DNA of 42,260 nucleotides from RECG01 sp964444805 (GTDB taxonomy: Bacteria; Bacillota_I; Bacilli_A; Acholeplasmatales; Acholeplasmataceae): assembly GCA_964444805.1 (NCBI GenBank), contig CAYUIK010000087.1, forward strand, positions 1 to 42,260, written 5' to 3'. How positions within the stretch are numbered: the stretch's first letter is position 1; the number at the start of each line of letters is the position of its first letter. Below, piece by piece: positions 6,740 to 16,400 of this stretch. The position numbers were made by a program, and so were the translations under genes. The notes under the pieces were generated by a model. It had not been told where the DNA came from. It ran no database searches and saw only the letters and a program-made list of their open reading frames with translations.

Positions 6740-7756
6740 CTACAAGTGCCTGCTTCGAAGCTGCCCGCAGGCAGCGTCGATGTCGTGACCCTGTTCCTTT
6801 CGCAGTGTGACTTGGATATGATTTTTCATGAGCGTATCATAGAATGCGAGCATCGTTTCTTTCGATGAGCGTTGATAGGGTGCTCCTTTGACTTCGTTAT
6901 AGGGAATGAGATTGACGTAGACGTTTAGTCCCCGTAAGCGTGTAACGAGTTCTTGTGCAACCGCTTTAGAGTCGTTGATGCCATCGATCAAAATGTATTC
7001 GATCGTCACGCGCCTGTTCGTGACATCGATATAATACCGGATGGCATCGATGAGTTCGGCGATCGGATAGGTTTTGTTGATCTTCATGAGCCCCGTACGA
7101 ATCGCATCGTTGGGTGCGTGCAGACTAACAGCAAGGTTGACCTGGAGGTCGAAATCGGCGTATTCCCTGATCTTGGGGATGATACCGGATGTGGAAACGG
7201 TGATGTGTCGCGCACCGATGGCCAGTCCTTTCTGGTGGTTCAGCGTCTTTAAAAACCGAATGAGGTTTTCATAGTTGTCGAACGGTTCGCCAATTCCCAT
7301 GACGACGACATAACTGATGCGTTCTGCGAGTATGCGTTCCGTCATGATGACTTGCGCGATCATTTCACCTGCCGTCAGATCCCGCACTTTCTTTAACTGA
7401 CCCGACGCACAAAATCGACACCCGATGTTGCAGCCGACTTGCGTCGTCACGCATACGCTGTTGCCGTAATGCTGTCGCATGAGCACCGTTTCGATCAAGT
7501 GCCCGTCATGTAGCTTGTAAAGAAATTTGACGGTGTCGTCGGAACTCACGTTTTTGAAAACGAGTTCGAGTCCGCCGAGCGTAAACTGTTCGCTCAACAG
7601 GTCTCTTAAATCCTTCGGAACATTTTTCATCATGTCGAAAGACGATACTTTTTGTCGATAGAGCCAGTCCCAGACCTGGTCGGCCCGATAGGTCTTATAA
7701 CGGTTTTGTGCTAGAAACGAAACGAGTTCGTCATAGGACAAATCATAGATTAGCAT
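6740..7756 (-). CDS. rlmN: 23S rRNA/tRNA adenine-C2 methyltransferase RlmN
   Basis: This 338-residue radical SAM enzyme methylates C2 of A2503 in 23S rRNA and A37 in some tRNAs. The iron-sulphur motif CNIGCRFCASG (CX3CX2C) is present, with GIGEPFDNYEN, the SVSLHAPND segment and a C-terminal DIDAACGQL containing the catalytic Cys. The length is typical. It is the first gene of the rlmN-rsgA-rpe-thiN operon. A TATAAT box (7776-7781 on the minus strand) lies just upstream, without a clear -35. Confidence 0.95.
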   Translation of the reverse strand: MLIYDLSYDELVSFLAQNRYKTYRADQVWDWLYRQKVSSFDMMKNVPKDLRDLLSEQFTLGGLELVFKNVSSDDTVKFLYKLHDGHLIETVLMRQHYGNSVCVTTQVGCNIGCRFCASGQLKKVRDLTAGEMIAQVIMTERILAERISYVVVMGIGEPFDNYENLIRFLKTLNHQKGLAIGARHITVSTSGIIPKIREYADFDLQVNLAVSLHAPNDAIRTGLMKINKTYPIAELIDAIRYYIDVTNRRVTIEYILIDGINDSKAVAQELVTRLRGLNVYVNLIPYNEVKGAPYQRSSKETMLAFYDTLMKNHIQVTLRKEQGHDIDAACGQLRSRHL

Positions 7757-7811
7757 ATCATCACCCTCACCTCATATTATACACGAAATCGGGTTTATCT
7801 CCGTCTATAAC

Positions 7812-7843
7812 GAAAAAAACGCACAAAGCATCGCTCTGTGCGC
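7812..7843 (-). terminator. Terminator of the TMEM43-like gene
   Basis: On the minus strand GCACAGAGC and GCTTTGTGC (7833-7841, 7821-7829) pair with one mismatch, followed by a run of seven T. Confidence 0.8.
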
Positions 7844-7855
7844 ATGATCACAGGA

Positions 7856-9007
7856 TCAGGTGTGTTCGGCTTTGATGCGCTTGTTTCGCAAATAGAGAAT
7901 GACTCCGAAAACCAAAGCGAGTACGACGATGATCGCGAGGATCGTATTGTGAAAGATCATGCCCAAAACGATCGTCAACAAGGTCAAAACGAGCGACACG
8001 GCAAACGCGAGCACCGCGTAGAGTCCTCGGCCGATGCGAGAAAAAAGCGGAATGACGCTGATCAAAACGAATACGGGTTTCCCCACTAAAAGGAGTCCCA
8101 TGAACATCATCAGAAAGCCGATTAGCCGCATCGTCCAAAGCGCACTCTCATATTCGCCTTGCAAAATATCGATCGCCCCTTCGCGGCTCTCGACACCTTG
8201 GAAAAATCGGTGGATCACTTGATCCTTTTCCGTATGAAAAGGAACGAGGACACCTGCTTCATAAGCCCCAAGATAAATGCCACGATCGGCATTCGTGATC
8301 ACCTTAAAGACGATTTTGACATCACCGATCTCCGGTGTTTCGGGTGTGGACGTCCCCGTACGGTTCGAACGATAGATGACACCGGACTGAACGCTTTCGT
8401 TGTCGTTAAGGAACGTTTTATCGATGAGCTCTTCACTTAAATCGAGGTCTTTCGCTTCCGAAAACGTCAACTGTGAGGAAGCGACCGGTGTACCACCGAT
8501 CGTCATCGTTTCCGCCACGTTCGTTTCCCTTGGCGGCATCTCCTCAATCCATTGATCATAATCGGAAATCGGGTCAGGCCTTTCCAATGAATCCCCGCGG
8601 AACGTACTTTGTTTCTGGGGATCTTCCAACCATTTCTTATGGTAGGAATACGTCGTAACTTCGGTCTCACTGCCACCAAAATTCTCGCGTGTTTCCCTTT
8701 TCTCCTCTTCCTCGTAGCCGTAGAAATAGACCTGGCGCTCAAGATAAATGAAACTCTGGTCGTTGAGATAGTCGTCGGTTGCGTAGGTTTCCGCGTCCAT
8801 CATGTCGATCACGAAAATGAGTTCATTCGCACCCGGGAGAGACTGCGAATCGAAAACATCCGACTCACGCGCGTATTCCGCCAAGTTCTCGCGACCTTCG
8901 TTGATGAAGAGCACAAGAAATGAGCCTAAAAACAAAAGAATACCGACTAATGCTCCGACAAACGAGTTGATGATCCGTTGGAAATAGCCCGTTCGTTTAA
9001 CTGCCAT
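7856..9007 (-). CDS. TMEM43/LUMA-family membrane protein
   Basis: The 383-residue protein has the layout of the TMEM43 (LUMA) family: one N-terminal membrane helix (about 14-35) ending in the family hallmark NEGR, a large extracytoplasmic domain (about 40-285) and a C-terminal cluster of membrane helices (about 291-374) that begins near MRLIGFLMMFMGLLLV and contains IPLFSRIGR. In animals TMEM43 is an inner nuclear membrane/ER protein; bacterial members have no established role. The ribosome site AAGGAGG lies 9 bases before the ATG, behind an extended -10 promoter, and the gene has its own terminator, so it is monocistronic. Identification is by recognised layout and motif, not by a search. 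Confidence 0.72.
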   Translation of the reverse strand: MAVKRTGYFQRIINSFVGALVGILLFLGSFLVLFINEGRENLAEYARESDVFDSQSLPGANELIFVIDMMDAETYATDDYLNDQSFIYLERQVYFYGYEEEEKRETRENFGGSETEVTTYSYHKKWLEDPQKQSTFRGDSLERPDPISDYDQWIEEMPPRETNVAETMTIGGTPVASSQLTFSEAKDLDLSEELIDKTFLNDNESVQSGVIYRSNRTGTSTPETPEIGDVKIVFKVITNADRGIYLGAYEAGVLVPFHTEKDQVIHRFFQGVESREGAIDILQGEYESALWTMRLIGFLMMFMGLLLVGKPVFVLISVIPLFSRIGRGLYAVLAFAVSLVLTLLTIVLGMIFHNTILAIIVVLALVFGVILYLRNKRIKAEHT

Positions 9008-9037
9008 ATGGGATTGCCTCCTTGTTTGATTAATGAT

Positions 9038-9046
9038 ATTATATCA
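9038..9046 (-). promoter_or_regulatory. Extended -10 promoter of the TMEM43-like gene
   Basis: The minus strand reads TGATATAAT, i.e. TG-N-TATAAT (-10 at 9038-9043). No -35 match is seen; that region is occupied by the pheT terminator. Confidence 0.6.
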
Positions 9047-9060
9047 CGCCAAAGACAAAG

Positions 9061-9086
9061 AAAAAACCTGAAAAATCAGGTTTTTT
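9061..9086 (-). terminator. pheT terminator
   Basis: AAAAAACCTG and CAGGTTTTTT form a near-perfect stem-loop ending in a T-run on the minus strand. It overlaps the pheT stop codon. The symmetric A/T flanks could act in both directions. Confidence 0.85.
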
Positions 9087-11439
9087 AACTTCGAACGGTC
9101 GCCGAAACTTCGTAAGCGAGGCGCTTGGTGATCCGTTTCATGAGCTTATCGACATCATCGCTTTCCATCGTCTTCGTTTCATCACTGAAAACGAGTCTAA
9201 ACGCGAGTGACTTCTTATCGTCATCGATGCCCTTGCCTTGATAGACATCAAAGATTTCGACGGTTTTCAAAGCCGGTTTTCCCGTCTGTTCGATTAGGTC
9301 GAGAATCATGTTCGCTTCGATGTCTCGGTCGATCACGATCGCGAGATCGCGGCTGACCATCGGATAACGGGATACCATACGATAGTTGATCGTCTTTTTC
9401 CATTCCAATAGCGTGTCGAGCTCGATCGTGAACACGACGGTCGTTGGTAGGTCGAGCTCTTTTTCGAGGCGAGGATGAAGTCGAGCAATGACGCCGAGTT
9501 CGCTTCCCTGATGTCGGATTTTTGCTTGCTGATAGGGATGAAAGGAAGGATGGTCGGTCGCTTCATACGAAAAATCAATGCCAAGCGGAGAAAAAATACG
9601 TTCAACCAGGCCTTTAAGAAGATGGAAATCAGCGACAAGCGCCGTGTTCTTCCAAGTATGCTTGTGTAGTTTACCGGAAAGTGCGATGCCGAGATGGTTT
9701 TTCTCGTAACCCTTCGCGAAACAATGTCCGATTTCAAAGAGATGGACGTCATCGATCTTTCTAGAGCGGTTGTATCGAATTGTCTCGACAAGACCGTGAA
9801 TCAAACTCTGACGGAGCGTTTTCTTGTCCTCGCTCATCGGTTTGAGGACCGAGACCGGTTTACCGATGTTTTGGAATAGGTGAACATCGCTCTCCTTGAT
9901 CAGACTATAGGTCATGATCTCGTTCAATCCGAGATCGGCTAGAGCGTGTCTCAGACCACGCAAACGTTTCTGTGCAAAGCTCAGTTTGCCTTGCTGGATA
10001 CCACTCGCCGAGCGATTGGGGATGGCATCGAGACCGTAGATGCGCGCGATTTCTTCGAGTACGTCCGCAGGAATTTGGATATCGTTGCGGTAGCTCGGCG
10101 CTTGAACGATCCACTTATCCTTGGTCGTCTTAACGTCGTAGTTGTAACGCTTGAGATACGTCAATACGTCGGTATCCTTCAACTCGAGTCCGAGTGCGTC
10201 ATTAAAATAGTTGCGCGGAATCTCGATCGTTGGATTTTCATTTTCAAAACGAATCGCTTTGGCAATGCCCTGATCGACTGTCGCGTCAGCGAGATCGATC
10301 AAAAGTTTCGTTGCGCGTTCCAATCCGTAGAAGACGCGTTTATCGTCGATGCCGCGTTCGAAACGTAGCGACGAATCGCTCTTGAGATCGAGCCGTTTCG
10401 TTGTCCTTTGGATCCGTTTGGGATCGAAATAGGCCGCTTCGAGAATGACGGAAGTCGTATGCTCGTCGATCATCGTGTTGGCGAGTCCCATGACACCGCC
10501 AATGGCAATCGGTTCCAGACCATTGGTAATAACGACATCACCCGCTTCGAGTTGTCGCCTTTGGTCGTCGAGCGTAACGACGCTTTCGCCCGCTTCTGCA
10601 TCGCGCACGACGATCGTATCCGTCTTGACTTTGTGGGCGTCGAACATGTGCAAAGGCGTACCGTATTCGATCAGGACATAGTTACTGATGTCGACGACAT
10701 TGTTGATCGGCTGAATACCGACGGAAAGCAACGCGCTCTTCAGCCACCAGGGCGATTCCTTGATCTGAATGTCTTTGAATGTACGCCCGTAGTAACGTCC
10801 ACACCCATCGGTTTCGATCGAGATCTTCAAAGAATTCTTTGATTCGCTCTCGCTGATTTCCGGTTCTTCGAGTTCGATCTTCTGGTTGGTCATAGCGGCG
10901 AGATCATACGCGAATCCGAGCACCGACAAAAGATCCGATCGGTTCGGCGTCAGACCGAGTTCCATGATCCATCCGGACAATCCCAAAGTAGGAAGGGCGG
11001 GTTTTCCGATCTTCTGCGGTTCTTCGAAGTAAAAGATACCGTCGCGATAAACTTCGGGAACATAACGTTCATCGATGCCGAGTTCGTTTAACGAACAGAT
11101 CATGCCATGCGATGTTTCGCCCCGGATTTTTGCTGCTTTGATCGCGAAATTACCGGGTAGAACCGTGCCGACCTGAGCGACGATCACGTATTGGTCCTTG
11201 CGGACATTTGGTGCTCCACAGACGATCTGCTCGACGCGATCACCGAGATCGACGGTCGTAAGCGACAAGTTATCCGCGTTCGGGTGCTTTTCACACGTAA
11301 GAACACGGCCGACGACGAGATCGGTCGCCGTGTTGATCGGTTTGAACGATTCGACTTCGACGATCTTCTGATTCGTCATTTCATGAATGTTTTTCGGTAC
11401 GTCGAGCCATTTGGCGAGCATGTTCGAATTGATTTTCAT
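9085..11439 (-). CDS. pheT: Phenylalanyl-tRNA synthetase beta subunit
   Basis: The 784-residue subunit works with PheS as a heterotetramer that charges tRNA-Phe; PheT carries the editing site and the tRNA anticodon-binding domain. Domains in order: N-terminal EMAP/OB tRNA-binding domain (about 40-150, VVGRVLTCEKHPNADNLSL, GAPN), B3/B4 editing domain (about 205-375, ending around DLKSDSSLRFERG), B5 domain (about 400-470, EEIARIYGLDAIP at its end), the synthetase-like core, and the C-terminal FDX-ACB domain (about 690-784, MVSRYPMVSRDLAIVID). It starts in a TAATG junction with the pheS stop and is translationally coupled. Confidence 0.96.
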   Translation of the reverse strand: MKINSNMLAKWLDVPKNIHEMTNQKIVEVESFKPINTATDLVVGRVLTCEKHPNADNLSLTTVDLGDRVEQIVCGAPNVRKDQYVIVAQVGTVLPGNFAIKAAKIRGETSHGMICSLNELGIDERYVPEVYRDGIFYFEEPQKIGKPALPTLGLSGWIMELGLTPNRSDLLSVLGFAYDLAAMTNQKIELEEPEISESESKNSLKISIETDGCGRYYGRTFKDIQIKESPWWLKSALLSVGIQPINNVVDISNYVLIEYGTPLHMFDAHKVKTDTIVVRDAEAGESVVTLDDQRRQLEAGDVVITNGLEPIAIGGVMGLANTMIDEHTTSVILEAAYFDPKRIQRTTKRLDLKSDSSLRFERGIDDKRVFYGLERATKLLIDLADATVDQGIAKAIRFENENPTIEIPRNYFNDALGLELKDTDVLTYLKRYNYDVKTTKDKWIVQAPSYRNDIQIPADVLEEIARIYGLDAIPNRSASGIQQGKLSFAQKRLRGLRHALADLGLNEIMTYSLIKESDVHLFQNIGKPVSVLKPMSEDKKTLRQSLIHGLVETIRYNRSRKIDDVHLFEIGHCFAKGYEKNHLGIALSGKLHKHTWKNTALVADFHLLKGLVERIFSPLGIDFSYEATDHPSFHPYQQAKIRHQGSELGVIARLHPRLEKELDLPTTVVFTIELDTLLEWKKTINYRMVSRYPMVSRDLAIVIDRDIEANMILDLIEQTGKPALKTVEIFDVYQGKGIDDDKKSLAFRLVFSDETKTMESDDVDKLMKRITKRLAYEVSATVRS

Positions 11440-12455
11440 TACCGATTCACCCCCTTGAATTGTTCGAGAAACCGCAAGTCATTCGTGTAGAAGTGCCGAA
11501 TATCGTCGATGCCATATTTAAGTATGGCAATCCGTTCGACGCCGACACCGAAGGCGAAGCCTTGATACGCGTTCGGATCATATCCGCCCATCCTGAGAAC
11601 CTCAGGATGAACTTGACCGGCACCGAGGATCTCGATGTAGCCGATTTCACCGTTCGCCCTGACGTAAGAAACGTCGACCTCGACGCTCGGCTCCGTAAAA
11701 GGAAAGTAGGACGGTCGTAGCCGAATCTCTCTTTCCGGTCCGAACAGGTGTCTGACCATCTTCAAAAGCGTATCCTTCAAATGCCCAAACGTAATATCCC
11801 GATCGATGACGAGTCCTTCGATCTGCGTGAACTGATGACTGTGCGTGGGATCGTCATCATCACGACGATAGACCCGACCGGGACAAATAATGCTCAAGGG
11901 TTTCCCCTTTTTCGCGAGCATGGTACGTGCTTGAACGGGCGACGTGTGCGTCCGCAACAACGTCGTCGAATCCGTGTAGAAAGAATCCTGCATGTCTCTG
12001 GCCGGATGGTCTTTCGCGAGATTCATCATTTCGAAATTGTAGTAGTCGTTTTCGAGTTCAGGTCCATCAGCGATCTCATACCCGAGCCCGATAAAGAGAT
12101 CTTCGAGATCCTCGATGACCTGGTTCAACGGGTGAATCGTCCCCTGTCTAAACGTATATCCCGGAAGCGTCACGTCGATCTTTTCTTTTTCTAGACTCGC
12201 GAGCAAAGCGTCCTCTTCGAGTTCACGCTTTTTATCGTGCAGTGCTCTTTCAATCGCCTGTTTTACGTCATTGACGGCACTACCGAAAGCCGGTCTTTCT
12301 TCCTTGGGAAGATCACGAAGTTTTCCCATGAGCATGCTGACTTCGCCTTTCTTGCTTAGATAGCGAATGCGGAGTTCTTCGAGTTCGCTTAAGTCCTTGA
12401 TCGCACCGAGTTCTTCCTCGATCTTTTTTGTCAGTCGTCTTAGTTCCTCTGTCAA
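11439..12455 (-). CDS. pheS: Phenylalanyl-tRNA synthetase alpha subunit
   Basis: The 338-residue catalytic subunit is a class II synthetase. An N-terminal coiled coil (about 1-80, LTKKIEEELGAIKDLSELEEL) is followed by the core: motif 2 around GRVYRRDDDDPTHSHQFTQIEG and motif 3 around GFAFGVGVERIAILKYGIDD. The open frame continues to 12530, but that part encodes the T-box terminator. The true start is a TTG at 12455, placed 9 bases after AGAAGGAG; it gives the usual family N-terminus and length. It is controlled by the Phe T-box just upstream. Confidence 0.95.
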   Translation of the reverse strand: MTEELRRLTKKIEEELGAIKDLSELEELRIRYLSKKGEVSMLMGKLRDLPKEERPAFGSAVNDVKQAIERALHDKKRELEEDALLASLEKEKIDVTLPGYTFRQGTIHPLNQVIEDLEDLFIGLGYEIADGPELENDYYNFEMMNLAKDHPARDMQDSFYTDSTTLLRTHTSPVQARTMLAKKGKPLSIICPGRVYRRDDDDPTHSHQFTQIEGLVIDRDITFGHLKDTLLKMVRHLFGPEREIRLRPSYFPFTEPSVEVDVSYVRANGEIGYIEILGAGQVHPEVLRMGGYDPNAYQGFAFGVGVERIAILKYGIDDIRHFYTNDLRFLEQFKGVNR

Positions 12456-12477
12456 TTCAATCCTCTCCTTCTCGTAT

Positions 12478-12690
12478 ATAAAAATATCGTCCTTAGCAAA
12501 ATCTAAGGACGACTGTAATCGCGGTACCACCTTAGTTCCGGCATGAAGCCGGCCCTCTAAATACCTTTAACGCAGGCTTACGGGTGTGATTGGCACCTCT
12601 CCAAGTTGAATTCACACGGACGGTTTTGACGTAACTCCCACCTTTGTTACGCTCTCTTTGGCAAAACGCTGTCCGGCTACTCGTTCTTTT
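12478..12690 (-). ncRNA. T-box leader (phenylalanine) of pheST
   Basis: Uncharged tRNA-Phe binding favours antitermination and raises pheST expression. Minus-strand hallmarks are the AGAGAG and GGTGGGAG stem I elements near 12633-12657, a specifier codon TTC (12608-12610) inside AATTCAAC, and the conserved T-box AAGGTGGTACCGCG (12520-12533). A terminator hairpin TCGTCCTTAG/CTAAGGACGA (12487-12512) is followed by a T-rich stretch. The outer limit near 12690 is approximate. It begins within a few bases of the upstream gene's stop. Confidence 0.9.
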
Positions 12691-12697
12691 CTTCGAT

Positions 12698-13432
12698 TTA
12701 TCTTCGATTTGCGGATAAGATGATGATGAGTCTTAAGATCTCGATATAGATCCAGATGATCGTAACCATGAGTCCAACGGCAACCATCCATTCATAGCGC
12801 TTGTCCGCGCCACCTTCAACGATACTTTCGGCTCGATCGAAGTCAAGCGTCAACATGAGTGCTCCGAAAACGATTAGGAAGAGACTCAAACCGACAGCGA
12901 AAGCTGGGTTCGACATATAAAAGTCATTGAAGAAACTGACACCGAACACGTTGAGCAACATGTTGAAGACGAAGAACACGAGGATACCGAGAAGTGATGC
13001 GTACATGATCGTTCGAAACCGATTCGTGACCCGAATCGTCCGGCTCGAATAGAGGAAGAGCATGACGAGAAAGATCGAACCCGTTCCGATGATCGCGGTA
13101 ACCGCGGCACCGGGAGCGAACGCTTCGGCCAAAACGGTGATGAAGCCCAGAATGACCCCTTCGGCGAGCGCATATACGAACGAAAATGGCATCGCGAGTC
13201 TTGGACTCCTTGAAGCGACGATTACGGCGATCAACGCGATGATCATCGCGCCGAACAGCAGCGGCACGAGAGCTTCCGTGCCGATCGATGTCACGGCATA
13301 AAATCCACTTAAAATAGCAGCAGCAAACAACAAGAATGTCTTGGCGACAATACCACCGTAGGTAGCTTGTTCAGCAACGGTGTAGGACTGATCTCTTTCG
13401 ATCGTCTTGAATACGGGATTTGAGCTACGCAT
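12698..13432 (-). CDS. Bax inhibitor-1/YccA-family membrane protein
   Basis: The 244-residue protein has about seven hydrophobic helices. The N-terminal segment (NPVFKTIER...YTVAEQATYGGIVAKT) and C-terminal helix EWMVAVGLMVTIIWIYIEIL match the BaxI_1-type branch of the TMBIM superfamily, a group linked to calcium leak or membrane stress in other organisms. Its bacterial role is not settled. The ribosome site AAAGGAGTGG precedes the ATG at about 8-10 bases. It has its own promoter at the end of polC. No terminator is seen before the pheST T-box, so read-through into pheST is possible. Confidence 0.85.
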   Translation of the reverse strand: MRSSNPVFKTIERDQSYTVAEQATYGGIVAKTFLLFAAAILSGFYAVTSIGTEALVPLLFGAMIIALIAVIVASRSPRLAMPFSFVYALAEGVILGFITVLAEAFAPGAAVTAIIGTGSIFLVMLFLYSSRTIRVTNRFRTIMYASLLGILVFFVFNMLLNVFGVSFFNDFYMSNPAFAVGLSLFLIVFGALMLTLDFDRAESIVEGGADKRYEWMVAVGLMVTIIWIYIEILRLIIILSANRR

Positions 13433-13458
13433 GTTTTACCACTCCTTTTACTAAAATT

Positions 13459-13487
13459 ATTATACTCATTTCCTGCCTAAAGTGCAA
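13459..13487 (-). promoter_or_regulatory. Promoter of the Bax-inhibitor-like gene
   Basis: A -35 TTGCAC (13482-13487), a 17-bp spacer and a -10 TATAAT (13459-13464) lie on the minus strand. The -35 box is embedded in the last codons of polC (Phe-Ala-Leu, then TAG). Confidence 0.75.
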
Positions 13488-16400
13488 ATAAACCGTCGTC
13501 AATCACATTATTTTCCGATTTTAAATCACCGAATGCCCCATAATCCATCAGTTTATCAAAGAGCGTCTTGTTAAGACGTGTTCGCCTCTTGATGTCGGCA
13601 ACCGAATCGAAGGGTCGTTCAAGCCGATTGTTGCATACGTCCTCGGCGACTGCGGCCCCAAGGCCATCGATCGTCGAAAACGGCATGCGCAACCCGCCCT
13701 CTTCCATCCGGAATGTTGTTGCAAGCGATGTATGAATATCGACGGGTAAAAACGTGAATCCCCGTAAAACCATCTCATGGGCGACGCTCAGCGTAACGAG
13801 TAGGTTTTCATCCTTTGCGGTTCGACCGTAACCCTGACTGAGTTCGATGATCCGCTTGCGGATGGCGCTTTTACCGGCAACCATCGTGTCGTACTCGAAG
13901 TGCGAGGCGCGCTTCGAGAAAAACGCACTGTAGAAAAGCAAAGGCTTATAGACTTTGAACCAGGCGATCCGCATCGCCATAATGACATAGGCGGTCGCAT
14001 GCGCTTTCGGAAACATGTATTTGATCTGTCCGGCCGACCAGATATACCATTCGGGGACACCGTTTTGACGCATTTCCTGTTCGTACTCCAGCCACTTGAC
14101 GGGATCCTTGCTGGGCTTGCCCTTTCGGACGAACTCCATGATCTCGAAGGCTCGATCGGGTTCGAGTCCAAACTCGGCGAGTTGAACCATAATGTCGTCC
14201 CGACAAGCGATGATGTCGTTAAAATCGATCGTTCCATATTGCGTCGTATTATCGATCAGCGCTTGCGCGTTTTTTAGCCAGACATCGGTTCCGTGCGACA
14301 ATCCGGAAATCTTGACGAGTCCGGCAAACGTATTCGGTCGAATCGCGGTAAGCATCTGTCTGGTAAAAGGCGTGCCAAACTCGGGGATACCGAAGGATGC
14401 AATCTCTTTTTTTGCGTCATCATCATCGACGTTGAAGGCGTCAACTCGGGAAAAAATCCGGTAAACGCGTGGATCATCGACCGGAATATCCTGAGCTCGA
14501 TCGAAGGGAAAATCATCCGGATTGAGGTTGACGTAATCCATTAAATACTTCAGCATCGTCGGATCATCGTGACCAAGAATGTCGAGTTTAAGAAGATTCG
14601 ATTCGAACGAGTGATAGTCGAAGTGCGTCGTCTTCCATTCCGAGTTGGTATCGTTAGCCGGATATTGTATCGGCGTCACGTCAAAGATCGACTGCGATTT
14701 AGGCACGACAACGATGCCTCCGGGATGCTGCCCGGTCGAACGACGGACACCTTGTATCTTTTTGGCAAGCCGTTCGATCTGAGCTTTTCGGAACGTGAGA
14801 TTTTTGTCTTCAAGATAGCCTTTGACGTAACCGAAAGCGTTTCGCTCGGCGACCGTTTGAATCGTACCAGCCCGAAACGTATGATCTTCACCGAGTAGCT
14901 CACGCACGTAAGCGTGTGCCTTGGCCTGGTATTCCCCCGAAAAGTTCAGGTCGATATCGGGAACTTTGTCGCCCTTGAATCCGAGAAACGTTTCAAAGGG
15001 GATATTGTGTCCGTCCTTGGCGAGTTTCGCTCCGCAAATCGGACAATCCGCCTCTTTCAGGTCATAGCCCGATTGAGCGGCTTTCAGTTCCTGGAAGAAC
15101 GCTTTTTGTTCGGGTGTGACACCATATCTATGGATCTCTTCTTCCGTGAAATAAAACGCGGTGAAATCCCCGTTCGGACAACGATAGTGCGGACGCAAGG
15201 GGTTGACTTCGGTTATATCGAGAAGCGTCGCCACGAGAGAGGACCCGACGGATCCGCGCGAGCCGACGAGATAGCCGTCTTCGAGCGATTTCTTGACTAA
15301 AAGATGCGACATGTAGTAGATCGGTGCGAAGCGATTGTCGATAATATTCGACAACTCGCGTGACACGCGTTCCGTGATGTAGGGATGGGGTTCGTTGCCG
15401 TAGAGATATTGCAGCTTGTCATAGACGAGTCGTCGGACTTCATCGGTAATGCTTTCGATCCCGAGGGTATCCTTGAACGCATCATCAGGAAGTGAATAGA
15501 GATCATCGGGAAACGCTTTGATCGCGTCGATCTTTCGGTTGAGCACATGCGTGTTTTCAATGGTGATCTCAGCGGCGAGATCATCCCCGAGGAACCGCAT
15601 GCGTTCGAGCATTTCTTCGGTCGAAAGAAAATACTGATCGGGCATCCGGTCATAAGGGAACAAATCATGGATGCCACCACCGACCAACGGCGTCCGAATA
15701 TAGATTTCCCGATAGAGAACATCCTTTTGGTCGAGGTAATGCACGTCACCGGTAGCGATTACGATTTTACCCGCCTCTTTGGCATAACGTACGATTTTCG
15801 TTATGACCGCTTCAATGATCTCATCGGCATATTCTCCAAGGTCTGCCTTGAGATGACGATACGCTTCGGGGGGCTGTACTTCGATGTAATCGTAGAACGC
15901 GATCGCTTCCTTCAGTGTCTCATCATCGCCGTTTAACGCCGCTTCGAAGACGTTACCGTGTGAACAGCCGCTTCCGACAAGAAGACCTTCCCGGTACGTC
16001 TTTAGAACACTCGATAGTGTTCTCGGTCCACTATGAAAGTGATCCGTTAAAGCGTCGCTAATGAGCCGAAAGAGATTTTTGTATCCCTTTTGATTTTGCA
16101 CAAGAACATTGATATGGTACGGTTTTTCATGTTTCCAGGCTTCACGGAGATCGATGGACCGATCGATCTCAGAATACGTCCTGATCTTTCGCTTCGTCAG
16201 GTCCGAAAGCATGGTAAGCAGGATTTGCGCCGTCGCTTCGGCATCGGCGTCCGCCCTGTGGTGCTGTTCGAGGTTAACTTTGAAATGCTTCGCGACTGCC
16301 TTCAGATTGAAACGTTTGAGCGACTCATGATAAAAATAGCGCGCCATGTTCAACGTGTCGATGACGTAGTCAGAATTGAAATCAAGACCGAGCACGCGCG

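Noticed and set aside
12456..12530. N-terminal extension of pheS
   Set aside because: The codons fall in the T-box terminator hairpin; the TTG at 12455 has the ribosome site.
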